From Sphagnum magellanicum (Eukaryota > Streptophyta > Sphagnopsida > Sphagnales > Sphagnaceae): a stretch of DNA of 64,000 nucleotides. This document shows positions 23,201 through 35,179 of the stretch, in pieces. Made by a program: the position numbers and the translations under genes. Under the pieces are notes generated by a model. That model searched no databases. It was given only the letters and a program-made list of their open reading frames with translations, and was not told the origin of the DNA. The stretch is from positions 6,076,001 to 6,140,000 of the forward strand of contig CM038910.1 of NCBI GenBank assembly GCA_021904315.1, in the 5' to 3' direction. How positions within the stretch are numbered: position 1 is the stretch's first letter; each line of letters starts with the position of its first letter.

Positions 23201-26200
23201 AGACCCTATGGATCAGTTCTTTAGCTGAAAAAATCAGGAACTGCCTAACATAAGATTGAACTTTGGACCTGAATAAGAGCAGCTCCACCCATGCTCAGTA
23301 TGTGACCCTGCATCAATATTTCTCACAACCAAGATTACTTATTTACTTTTTTCCCAAACTTGTCCATAAGACTGAAACTGGGTCTGCAAAAGCAGGGAGT
23401 CTACTAATTGCAACCTACCTGGACCAATCAAACCATCCAGTCAATCAAAACACTATGTAAGCATTTTTCTGGCCTCTCTCTGAATGTTTCACAAAACGAA
23501 ATGGACTTGGATATTGACAATTCCTGAGCTTAAGTTATATCACAATGGCATTTAGTTTTTTGAAGACTTTTCACTATTTTGTTAATTTTCTTGGATGAAT
23601 GTGGCTTTTTCAGCAAAAATTCACCACATTGCAAAATCACAAAATTGAAGAAAACACATGCATCACATTGGCCATGAAAGAAAGCAAATACAAGACATCA
23701 CAATGCCTGTTGTGCATGAATTGAAGCAGTCACTTTACTGGGAAATGTTCAAAAATCTAGAAAGTATGCTCAAAATTAAAGAAACTTTCACATTCTCATT
23801 GACCAACCTTCACATTAGAGGCATGGGCTCCATAGTATATATTGTTTTCAGGGTTGCTTCTTGCACCTATCATTCTCCTCCAGCGTTTTTTCTGTGGTGA
23901 AATTTCACACAATAAAAAATGGGGCCTTCAACTTGTACTAATGAATTTTTGAAAACCAATTCCCCAAATTCGTCATATTTCAAGCCAAAAAAGAAAAGTT
24001 GAAATCACCATATTTAGATCTAGGCAGTAAACCTACCTCACAAAATTGAAAGAAGAGAAAAAACTTGTGCTCCTCACATGAATATTGGAGGGCAATAAAA
24101 GAGAACTCAAAAGAAGTGCTTGTTAATTAATTTAGCATTTTATTAAAAAAACCATGAAAAGATCCCATCACAAAGAAGGAAGAAATCTAAATTTTCAGTC
24201 CCTTTTGAATCCAAATTCTCAAGAGAAAAATGTGTTGGTCAAATGAAAAGATATTTTAAAATTAGCTCCATTGAGTTGAAAGGAAAAATAAAAATTCACC
24301 CAATATTTTAAACCACTACTAATTAATTTCTACCATAGACCATACGAGCAACCAAAAATCCATGAATTTTGTGTAAGTGTTTTTGTTTTAAAAAAATGGT
24401 CTGCCTCCTTTTCAGGCTTCCTTTCCCAAATTTGGGGGTAAATTGACCACCGAATCTCCTCCCCTATGGAGTTCATCAAAATACACATTAACCTAGGAAA
24501 CATGGAATCCTTCAGGAAATGCTTTTCTTTAGTCCTTAGTTTTCTTAGTAATGGGGGAGAAAAGAAGGTTAGAAGCTTCTTTCTAAGAAAAAAGCCAATT
24601 TCCTCTCTAACACATGATTGAGGTAACTCACCCTTGGTCATTGTTGGGATCCCACAACTAAACTGACTGGTTTGAAGTTTATCATATTGATTTCAATTTG
24701 ATCCCATGAATTGAAATTTTTAAATGGGAGTATAATTTTAAAACATTCTTGTAAATGATTGGATGTTCCAAATGCATTCACAAATAAAATAAAAAATATT
24801 TTTAGTTAGTTGAGGATGTGCTATATTGACCCAATTTTATCAATTGTTCAATTAGACATAAGTTTACAACAGAATTTCACATTATGATTGGCATTTTTTG
24901 GTGCAAAATTTTGCCAAAATGCAAAAAAAAAAAAGGATAAAAAGGTACTATTTTGTTGTGGATCCAAATTTTTTTAAGGTGTATAAAAAATCTATCATAT
25001 TGTTGACCTTTTTGTTTTTAAAAAAAATATTTTTTATCCTTTTGTTCAACATTTTTACTAATCTTGTTTCAGCATCAACATGGACACAAAATGAATCATA
25101 TTGATGTTTCTAGATATAGAGTGGTCTATGGTATCATATTTCAAAATATGATAAATTTGAATTCATCAATGTGTATGGGGATCAAAATACAAGGTACAAC
25201 TAAGGATGACATCTAGGACTATTTCCATTTCATCCTAGGTACTACACCTTGAAAAATTTGGACCTTCACAACATTCCCATTTTTTTATAAAATCACCAAA
25301 CTTTGAAAAAAAATTGAAAAAATTTCCTCACATTTGAACTTTGATCTTTATTTGGTAGTAGCTTTTAAACTATTTAAATAGGTTCTAAAGACTAGTTGCC
25401 ATTTAATGCAAAATCCCTCTTGGGATGCTAGCCAATGATACAACATCAAAAAATTGAAAAACAAATCATTGATTCTAATGTTGCATACTCCATTTTTAAT
25501 TAAAGACATTATTTTGAATTTATAACCCAAAAAATTACGTTTTAATTTTTGAATTAATGTATGTTTTGAAATAAAAAATCAAAGAAAACCCAACTAAATG
25601 TAATTATGAAATTATATTAAAGTAAATTGAATATAGTCATGAAATTAAAAATGTGTAATTACATATGTAAATTAATTATAAGCATAAGCACTAACTTGTG
25701 GCTTTCATAATCAATAATATACTATGTTGCATGACCTGGTGGCCACCAAAACAAATACTATTTTCATAAGATATAGATTTCAAACCTACTAATACATTTA
25801 CGTACAAGCAAACCTAAAAATGCATTTATCTACAAGTAGCAATTTTGGATCCATAGACAATTATATTGCAGTTGCTAGATTGGCATGGTGTCCCTTGTCT
25901 AATAGTCAAATAATTGAGTTTATTGTTGTCATAAATGGGAACACTAATGCTTAGTTTCAAATAACTCCTAGAAACTATTGATACATGTGATATAGAGTTG
26001 ATAATACTAAGAGTTTCATAATATAATTATAGCCTAAAAGTGAATAGAAATGACCCAAGTTGAGAGGTTTAATCACCCTAAATGGATTATAAATGCATTT
26101 TAATGTTCCATCAAATTGATATGAATTCTTTTGAAAAGTCATAATTTTTGCCACATTTGTTAAGCTTTGATTTCTTGCACATGTCATATATCCACCATCA

Positions 26201-29200
26201 TTCCCCTCCATGAGACACAATGTGTATGCTGATGCTATTTTTGGGGAATTTTCAATGACATTGTCATCTATTTAACAATAAACTTTTTGAAACATATTTT
26301 AAAATAACATTCATGTATAAAATGATCACAAATTTGTTAAATTTGGTGGCCACTAGGTGGAGTTCATCCCATCATCAAGTTGTTTAAAGTTTTGTTTTAA
26401 ATTAATTTAATTTCTATTTATTGAGATATGTGATTAAACATGTGAAATCCATTTCATGAAATGACATAATAATCCATGTATGATTGCAGAGTCAAAACAA
26501 ACATTTGTGACTTACATGACTATAGTTGAATTAGATATTTATGACCTACATGATTACAATCAAGTCACTTTTGTTGCTTTGATCATGATATATACAACTC
26601 TTTTTTTTTTTCTTATTCTTTTTGGCATATATCATGACAACAATCATGCCACATTGCCATGACCACATTGAATGTAATCATATACCTATATGTCATGGCA
26701 AAAGTGATTGAAGTCTTGATTGACTTTAGAGTCATGTAGCCATTGACCTATTTTTTTGTGATAGTGGTTAATGGATCAAACAAGAAATTTGGCAAGTAAT
26801 TTTTTGTTTGAATCCAATCAATTAGATCTAAATAAAAGTTTCTTCCCAATATTGGTTCATGATGAGAAATTCTCTTTAAGAGTTTTGAAATTTTGAAATT
26901 TTGACTTTTTATGCCTTTTACCAAATAAATTATGTTTGCAAAAGTGCACATATTGATTGTAAAAATTCAAAACACACCCAACATGAGATTATGAATGAAA
27001 CTGAAATTGGTGGCCATAGTTTTCAGAGCATCAAAAAATGTATTAAATGATAATGCTCATGTTTGTAGTGCCATTATCATGCACATAATCATGGCATCAC
27101 TACACATGTGACAGACTTATGACAAATCTTCCAAACCTTGAATTATTCCTAAATTGATTCCATTTGACAAAAACTAGGCACTGAGTCAAGGTTTCTCTGC
27201 TGTATTTTTACATGCCTAAGAACATTATCTTTTCACTGAAATTATCATTTTTCTAAAATATAACATTCTGACTCTAATTATATTATATTTTTCATTCAAC
27301 TTTCACAAATTAAAATCATATAACATGCAAGTCTATAGTATCCAGAATGTTTAATCAAAGTTGAGGATAGTCATAATTTTGGATTAAAATTTCAATCCTT
27401 TTAGTGACCATGATTGTCAATATGCCCAACTTGCAGCACCAATAGTTCACCTTATCTAGTAGCTACATGTGATCAATAGCTAGCCAAGTGGTTACTAATT
27501 AGACAATTAAAAAGAAACCAATTTAGATATTTACCAGTCAAGGTTGCAACCATTAGACGGTAGAACTCATTGGGTCCAAGGATGTCAAATTTCACACTAA
27601 TTCATGAAAATTCACAAACCTAATATGATTCAAGATGGACATCATTTATCAAAATTTATTTTGAAAAATTGATTCATATCCACAATGTGCATCCATCATT
27701 GACCTTTAATCCAATTGTCATGGTCACATTCATATTTTAGATGGCATTTTTGCAATGTGCAATCTCACATCATGTGATCACATTTATCCATTGGGATCTG
27801 CAGCATTCTTTCCCCTGAAAATGCATATGATGGGATCACATGCCTCTATTGAAATTCTTTTTGTTGGTTTCATCCATTACACTTGCCATCTATTCATTTA
27901 ATATCCATCCATCAACCTAGATTTCATGAAATAAGGTTGAAAGAACCATGATGCTGAAAGAGCCAGCATGCTAAAAGTTGTCATTTAGGAGTGCCCTCAT
28001 CAAGAAGGGAAAATTTTGTTTGGACCTAAGGCATCAGAAATCAAATGAAGCAGTAAAGTGCAATGCAAACTAGCCTGCAATTATTACATATCCGATTTCT
28101 CCCTTTGAACTTTACCACAAGATATGAACTTGGTCAAGTCAAATGCTATGAAGCTTATAGTGCAAAATGGTATATTAGAGAAAGGTTCAAATTGGCATAT
28201 ATTAAATATTTTCCATGGAGAAGCCCAATCCATAAAGTCCAAGAGTGTAAAAAGGAGTCTGATAAGCATCAATGATCTGTAATTGTCAATCAGCAGAGAT
28301 TCTGCCCTGCACCCTAAAACCTACTTATTAGGATAAACTGCTCTTTCAAATGCATGCACATATAATAACATCAAGGCGAGGTCTAGGACAATTTCTCCAA
28401 AGTTCAGGACAAACATTTATGTGACTGAATCTCTCCCAAGTAGTGGAATCGTGTCAGATAATGGCCATTGCACTCAAACCTAGCTCACAGCCATGGGTTA
28501 CTCAACCAGGTCCTCTCAAAGGTCATAGTTTGTCATTTTGTTTCTAATTTGAAGACAATGTTCAACTTGCACATGTTAAGCATATTGCTAACGTTTATTT
28601 TGAGTCAGAATCAAAAATTATTATTTTTTCAAATGATGTGTTTTTTTTTTCATATAATGTAGAGAGCACAAAGAACAATAGTAAAATAAGCATGTTTATT
28701 GCGATGAGGGGTACTTGATTATATTTTAAATATATAAATAATTCAAATTATAAAATAAAAAAATTCAAATTGAAAAAGTCGAATTTTAATTATTAAATTA
28801 AGTGCTTATCAATGAAGCTAAAAATGCAGATGAGCTGTTGAAAGAGGTTGAGTGGAGGAAAAATAAATATAGCACTAACTAGCCTCTTTTATTTATGAGG
28901 ATTCCCCCACACAAAATGGTTAAACAAAATGTTTAAACCAAACCAGTGTTGGTCTGATATAATGTAGGCTTGTGCCTAGCGTTGAGGACCTTAAAAAGCT
29001 GGTATGACCTAAAGCCAATATCAGCAGTGTACCAATATCAACTTGGTAGGGACCTGAGCTAATACTGAGTTTATACTTATATCAATTTCAATACCAGGTA
29101 TATACCATCATGCAGCATGCCATCCAAAAATCAGTCTTAGACATCCAATACCAGGATCAGGCTGTCGTCAGAGTATTTAAAAATGACCCAATACCAAGAC

Positions 29201-29500
29201 CAAGCTGACCTATGATGTTTTTTACAAAAATTCCCATGTGATACCAAGGTTGGTATATTGAAAAGTTGATACAATACCAACACTCCTCATTACCTTAAAA
29301 CATAAGAAGAGTAGTGATCAACTGATCATCATGAGCTCATCAAATATACAGCCAAAAATGTGAAGTCAAATTATATCAACTGTACAGTACACATTACAAA
29401 GCCAAAATTAATCATGCAGCTAACAAATGCATGATTCATGATCATATCATGGTTCTGCACATCCTGATTTCCAACAACAACAACAAAAAACACAAAACAA
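20219..29500. other. Long AT-rich intergenic stretch, no gene identified
   Basis: Nine kilobases with many short open frames on both strands, none with a domain, consistent codon use or splice structure that I can support. A slightly GC-richer patch at about 22.5-24.1 kb reads like old decayed sequence without recognisable protein. A patch at about 28.9-29.3 kb repeats the words AATACCA and TTGGTAT many times. No tRNA, rRNA or LTR pair was seen. Confidence 0.4.
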
Positions 29501-30193
29501 AAGAATGATCTGTACTGTGGTTTAGGGTTTACTGTAAACTTGTCCATCAGAGGAAGACTTGCTGCAGCAGTTGCATGTGATGCAGCAGCAGCAGGAGGAG
29601 GGCCGTGGCGCAGATCATCAGGTGTGCAGAGCAGCCAGTAACATGAGTTCTCCGGAATATAAAACAGGGATTACTCTGTGTGATTCTTTTAGATCAGCTA
29701 GGGAATTGTAGTCTGTTGCTGATTAGTCTGTAAATTCTCCCTTCAAAAATTCCCCAATAGGTACCTGAGCACCAACATCATGCAGCTCTTGCATTCTGCA
29801 AATCAAGAGCTCCACCAAACCCAGGTACCAAATACCATATAGCTTGCATCGCCACAGCAGTTCCACAGTCCTTGTACACATATATACAAATACAGAGAGA
29901 GCCGAAAGAGACACAGAGGGCCGACAGAGAGAGATTGGCTGTTGTCGTGAGCTGTAGCTTGTGGATGATCATCATATCAATCTACTGAAGGAGAAACCGA
30001 TGGAGAAGAAGAAAAAAGATCAATTGAAGTGGTGACGATCATGTCGTGCAGATCACCTATGATGCTAGGGGACAAAAAGGAGGAAGGGTGGATGTTCACC
30101 AACTGCTGCTGATGATGTTACTGAACAAATTGAGAAAAGTGGAGAGCTGAGAATGTGATTCCTTCCGCAAGAGGAGGAAACATGTGGAAGAGA
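29501..30193 (-). other. Presumed 3' UTR and downstream region of the JAGGED-like gene
   Basis: This follows the stop codon at 30194 on the minus strand. It is GC-richer than the DNA to its left and contains a CAG/CTG-rich stretch at about 29560-29600. No clear poly(A) signal can be assigned. The CAG-rich stretch could belong to an alternative last exon, but no suitable acceptor precedes it. Confidence 0.35.
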
Positions 30194-33100
30194 TTATCGG
30201 CCGTGAGCATTCTCCTGGGAAGTGGATGTCGGTGGTGGTGGTGGCGGCGGTGAGGTAGTAGCCGAGCTTGGATCATGCGGGTGGCTGCCAGATGCTGCAG
30301 CTGGAGGTTGAAACTCGACTTTAATGTCATGACCCTCATGCTGCTTATATCGTGATGATCTGCAGTCGCAGTTCGCATGATGGTTGCAGCAGGCGGAAGT
30401 GGAGATCATATCTGGATCTGACTGGTATCTGTACAGGGTTTCCTGCAATGTGGGTTGATCGATACTAGTGTCGAGCTGTTGGAGCTGGCTGGATTGTCGT
30501 TCATGCTCTGCTCCAGCATTGATGGGGCTGTTGCTCTGATGTTGAGCTATTGCTAACTGATGATGATCCGGGCTTGCTGCAGCGCTGTGATGATGAGTAG
30601 TACCACCACTGCCACCTTGTCCATGAGAAGCTGCCGGATGAGCTCTAGATTGAGGCGAGTGTAAACTTCCTGAGTCGACATCGTGGATATTGTTGCCTGA
30701 AAGCTGCATGTGTTCTTGAACCGCCTGACCTGCTGCACCCTGCAAGCTGGCCAAGTTGAAGCTCCCGCCTGTACCCTCGATCACACTTCCCGGTCCTCCA
30801 GAGCTGCCCATCGGGTTCATGTTCAAGCTCTTGCAGGTACCTGAGAATTGTAACATGTTGTTAAATGTTGCAGGTCCCTGCAAGCTTTCGAACACGGAAG
30901 AATGCTGGTTGAGAAAGTCGGAATGCGACGACCCCGGCTGCATTGATCCAAAGCTGGTTCCTGGGAAGAACGTCTGGCCGTATCCACCTGCAGCTACTGG
31001 CAAGATGTTGAACTGAGAATTCGAGATGTGGTCGGATTGGAGCGATTGGAGCTGATCGGCTTGGAATGATCCGAACTGGCCTTGAAGCTGAGTGCCACTA
31101 GCTGCAGCACCCACTAAACTCGGCAGATTCAAGGCGTGCGCGGGACTGGGACGCTTGCTATCGGATGCTACAGCTGTTGCCTGCCCACTGGAAGCTCCGT
31201 GTTTCGATAAGCTGCCAATATGTTGTCCTGATCCCACCGAAAGATTTGACTGCATGAAGCTGCCGCCGTCTAGAGGCGATCGCTGCTCCAAACCATACGG
31301 GGATGATCCTTGCGCCAAGTGATCTTGTCCAAAAGCATTTCCGGAAGTGGCACCACGTGATGAAAGCTGGGTGTTGAAAGTTCCATAGCTAGTTCCGAGC
31401 GATGGGCGAGCCTGCGAAAAGCTGCTGCCAGGCACCTGCATCATCTGGTCTGCATCTCGCGGGAAGCTGCTCACCGTGTTGCCTCCTTGCAGGGAGGAGC
31501 GAGTATTGTCTGGAAGTAAATTAGCGGATGCTGCTCCCCCTACTGCTGCAGTGGGCTGTGCCAAAAGGCCTTGCCAGCTTTGCTGGAAGTTGCTTCCAGC
31601 CGAACCTGATGAGTGCAAGAAGAAGTTTGCAGCAGCAGGCGGAGGAACAGCAGCAGGCACTGATGGGGTTGAAACACCAGCTGCTGCTGAGCTATATCTC
31701 TGAAGGTTCAAACCCGCGGCTTGCGATGCTTGATCTCTTTGTTGAGCGAACTGGCCAGTAAATCTGCTGAAACTCCCGGGAGTATGTGCAGCTGCAGCAG
31801 CTGCAGAGTTGTTCTGTGCTGAAAGCCTGCTCGCAGTACAAAACACAGTGGCAACATCAGAGACTGTCACCAAAACAAAAGCTCATCTTGCACGGTCAGA
31901 CGCGATGTCCATCCCGAAGCTTGTTACTTCAATCCATGCCCAAAACATAGGCATGCAAAGGGATGGAATGGGAACTGTGGACCATGCAAGAGGAATGAAA
32001 ATTCTGTAAACGACCAGCTGCCCCTGCAGCATGTCACCAGGTTTGCTTCGACGGCGCTCCTGCTTAAGCGGGTCCTTCAAACCCTAAAACCTTGACATGT
32101 TCTGCACCGGGGGGGAGAGCATGAGGAATTCATGCAAAATATGTTGTAGCCTACGAGGGAAGCATCCCTGTTGAGCCAGAGAAAGAGAGACCAACATCGA
32201 GCACGGCAAACTTGTGAGACTTACATCCACGAAGAGAAAGCCGCAGGCTGCTGTTGCATGACCAGCTGTCGAGCGTGCATGTACTGTTCCCGTTCTCTCT
32301 CTGCAAAATCCGACACAGCAAACGGCCCCATGAGGCCCACACACAAACGGTCAGAACGCTCTCCAACGGTCTTCTGCAAACAACAACAAGCTTATGCTCA
32401 TGTGACTGCTCTTGGAGACTGTTTCCGGGTGCAGCGACTGGCATCACCTCGCAGCAATGGGTCCCGCAGAAATTCTAAGTGCCGTCGAAGATCATGAAAC
32501 TATATATTCTTCACTCGACAAACCCTTGGGTCACAAAAGGTTCGAAGGATTCTAAAAGAACAAGCTTGTTGTATACTAGATCATGCCGGAAGAATTTCCT
32601 TGCCATGAGAAAACAAAACACGCAAACAACTACCAAACAACTACCAGAAATTAGGTTGTGTGATGATCTAGTGCAGTGCGCATCACCTTGACGATGCCGG
32701 TTCATGTGTCCACCCAACGCTTGGGACTTCGCAAACTTCATAGGACAAAACCTGCATTCGTAAGGCTTCGTAATATCCTCCTCTGCTCCCTCATGATGAT
32801 CAAGCTGCTTTCTCTTCCGCTTCTCTGTGCCAAACCAGATGGCACCCAACAATCAAGCAGTTCAATTCTTCTTCTTCTTCATTTCTTCTTCTTACATCAT
32901 GAGCACTTGCTCATGATTCTAGTCTGCATACATACAAGCTAATTGCGTCAAACTCAACACAAGCTAATCACAAAACCCCTCGGATCGATCGTCCCCCAAA
33001 ACTAACTTCTTGCCAGGAGGACGTATAAGAATGTTGCACTGCACATTCGATTATACAATATGCTCTATGAACCCGGACAAGTCATGGTTTTTTGCATCAG

Positions 33101-33655
33101 CACTGAACTCCATGCAAGTTCTCGAACTCGCAACAGCAGTTGCATGATGAACAATCCGCCTGAGACGGACATTTCTTCCTCGAGCGTCACTGGGTCATGC
33201 AGCAGATGGATTTCTACAGCTTGAATTACACATGCAATCGAATATAACTCTCGAAAGAAAATCTCAGATGTACCTCGGAATCATCATCATCATGAGCATG
33301 AAAAACACAAGGAGTAATTCTAAAAGCAAGAAAGAGAACTCTTTCTGGAGCCTTTGGAATACGACGACTAGTCTTATGGAAAATCTAGACGCAGAGATCC
33401 TGCAGCAAACATGCATGTACCTGAGTTTTCGCTGGCAGCAGTACTACTGTGGGAGCCATGATCTGCATGGTACTGAACACTGCCGACTCCAGGTAGGATG
33501 GCACCGCCATGCTGCGCCTGAAACTGTTTCCATTCCGAAGTGGGTGCAACAACAAGAGCAGCAGCAGCAGCATGAGAAAGAGGATGAGGAGGAGAATCCA
33601 AATTACCCCCCGGAGGACGAGCACCGACCAAAGTCCTGGGGATCCCCGAGGTCAT
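30194..33655 (-). CDS. JAGGED-like single C2H2 zinc-finger protein, four exons
   Basis: Exons on the minus strand are 33421-33655, 32687-32824, 32225-32300 and 30194-31826. All introns are GT-AG and phases agree, giving 693 residues. The ATG at 33655 is the first in frame; upstream frame extension lacks an ATG. A basic stretch EKRKRKQ (79-85) across the exon 1/2 junction looks like a nuclear signal. One finger follows: C102-x2-C105-x12-H118-x3-H122 with the plant QALGGH core, then RHRQEREREQYMHARQLV, the signature of the JAGGED/NUBBIN group of nuclear regulators of lateral organ growth. The remaining roughly 540 residues (exon 4) are low-complexity Ser/Gln/Gly/Ala-rich with a Pro7 run and an IKVE sumoylation-type site near the C-terminus. 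Arabidopsis JAG is only about 250 residues, so the tail is the main oddity. I see no LxLxL EAR motif at the N-terminus. Orthology to JAG itself is unproven. Confidence 0.85.
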
Positions 33656-33914
33656 TATAATCTCGCAGTCTATTTGGTCTAAGAGAGAGACAGACCAAAA
33701 AAACAAAAAAAATCTATTACTATCTTTCAGTGGTAACACCTAGCAATGAACCTGTTACTGCTTGCAAACAAAGCTCCAGATATGTGCGCGCAGTACTCGC
33801 AGTAGTTTTTGCATCCGCCCAAGAGAAGCGTCAGTAAAGACAGACACAAAACACGCAGTTCTCCGCCAACAACAACAAACGCGCACGCACACGCACAAAA
33901 ACAGAAGTGCTGGA

Positions 33915-33922
33915 TATTTATA
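33915..33922 (-). promoter_or_regulatory. TATA box of the JAGGED-like gene
   Basis: On the minus strand this reads TATAAATA, about 260 bases upstream of the ATG at 33655. It implies transcription starting near 33885 and a 5' UTR of about 230 bases. Confidence 0.6.
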
Positions 33923-34055
33923 ACCTAGGAAGAAGCTCCGCCCGTCCTTCCATCGGAACCGTCAGTTAGGAAAACCATCCATGGAGAAGAACCTCAAGCC
34001 ATAATACATCGAGGCCGTCCGTCTATAGATCATCCATCGAGATCTGGATGACAAC

Positions 34056-35010
34056 ATGAGCTTCGTCCCAATAGCATCCATAAGGGCACCACCACTTTCT
34101 CATGATGTCGTTTCGTTGCGTCGTCTGTATGTCTCTCTTCTTCTGTGTCGTGTTTTACATTGTGGTTTTGTTGTTTCGTGCGCTTTTTTGTTCTTCTCTG
34201 TTTTGCGTTGTTTCTCTTTGTCTTGCATCTGGATTTCTACAATTTTTTTGGCACTGTTTCAGAAGTTGCAGTTAGTTGCAGATCTATTTTCATTGTCGTC
34301 TGTGGTGTTTTTCTTTTGGCCATCTTTCAACTATATTTTGGTATATGTCTTTGTGATTAACGTTGCTGGTTCCGTTTGGCTCGTTTGGTTGATTTCCGGC
34401 GATGCATTGTCTGATCATACGGATTGTGTTGTTTTGAATTGCGGTTTATGATTGTTGCAGGTATGACGTACTTCATCTTATTTTTCCGTTGTACTTGCCT
34501 CGCCTGTTTGAGTCTTGGACCTTGGCTGGCACCATCTCTCTAAATTTCCTTTCCAAATCACTACAGATCTATCTGAGGAATCAAGCATTACTGCTCATGT
34601 ACTGATTGTGTCCTAAATAAAGGAAAGTTTGTTTGGCCTCCTGATCTTGTTTCTTTTGCTTTTACTGTTGCCTTTAGCTGTTGCATTCGCAACAGTGGAT
34701 GAAGTATTGAGGAGTTATTTATGACTGCCGAGAGTGGAGAGAGCAGTGAGGCGCTTGGTCCCCTGTTTCCCTTACTGCCAGATCTGAGATTACTCTTCAG
34801 CACATATTGCCACGGCTCCTTAAGATCTCGCCGTACCGCGAGTTTGAGCCGTTAAGACTTTTATCAAGGGGATGGTTAACAGAGATGATCACGTCTGCTG
34901 AGTGGCGCCAAACTCTTGTGGGAGCTCAGCCCAAGCGGGCAGGAGGAGGCACATCGAGATTACGAAGATTACGAATATTGGCCCTCGAAAAATGCACGGA
35001 GTAGATGGAA
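34056..35010 (+). other. Possible exon remnants, plus strand
   Basis: An ATG at 34056 opens 23 codons (IASIRAPPLSHDVVSLRR) followed by a plausible donor (CT|GTATGT). A good acceptor (TTGTTGCAG) lies at about 34455, after a T-rich, intron-like stretch. The joined frame runs on for about 50 codons to a TGA. Further right, 34700-35005 holds overlapping open frames with coding-like composition (for example LLKISPYREFEPLRLL). No family is recognised. It could be a divergent gene truncated by the Copia element that starts near 35.2 kb, or simply the GC-richer upstream region of the JAGGED-like gene. Confidence 0.22.
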
Positions 35011-35179
35011 CACAACTTAGATTGTTGGTCTCCATGAGGTATGCTCTTGATTTCTTTGTGACTTCTTGGTTGTTCTTCCCTTCTACGCTTTTTAGCCACA
35101 ATAGGTGTTTGTAATGTATGAACTTGGATTTCTCAAGGACGTCGGTCAAAACTCAAAGCATGATCTGTTGGTTGTTGAG

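Noticed and set aside
24330..24641. 103-codon minus-strand ORF with ATG
   Set aside because: No recognisable motif and no supporting context; kept out of the gene list.
25737..25748. Perfect 12-bp palindrome TGGTGGCCACCA
   Set aside because: Expected by chance in 64 kb and without neighbouring support.
31883..32080. Extra exon of the JAGGED-like gene in intron 3
   Set aside because: Its frame ends in a stop, and exon 3 joins exon 4 directly in phase with good splice sites.
33656..33739. Longer N-terminus of the JAGGED-like protein
   Set aside because: The extension begins with GTG, with no ATG in frame; the ATG at 33655 is preferred.
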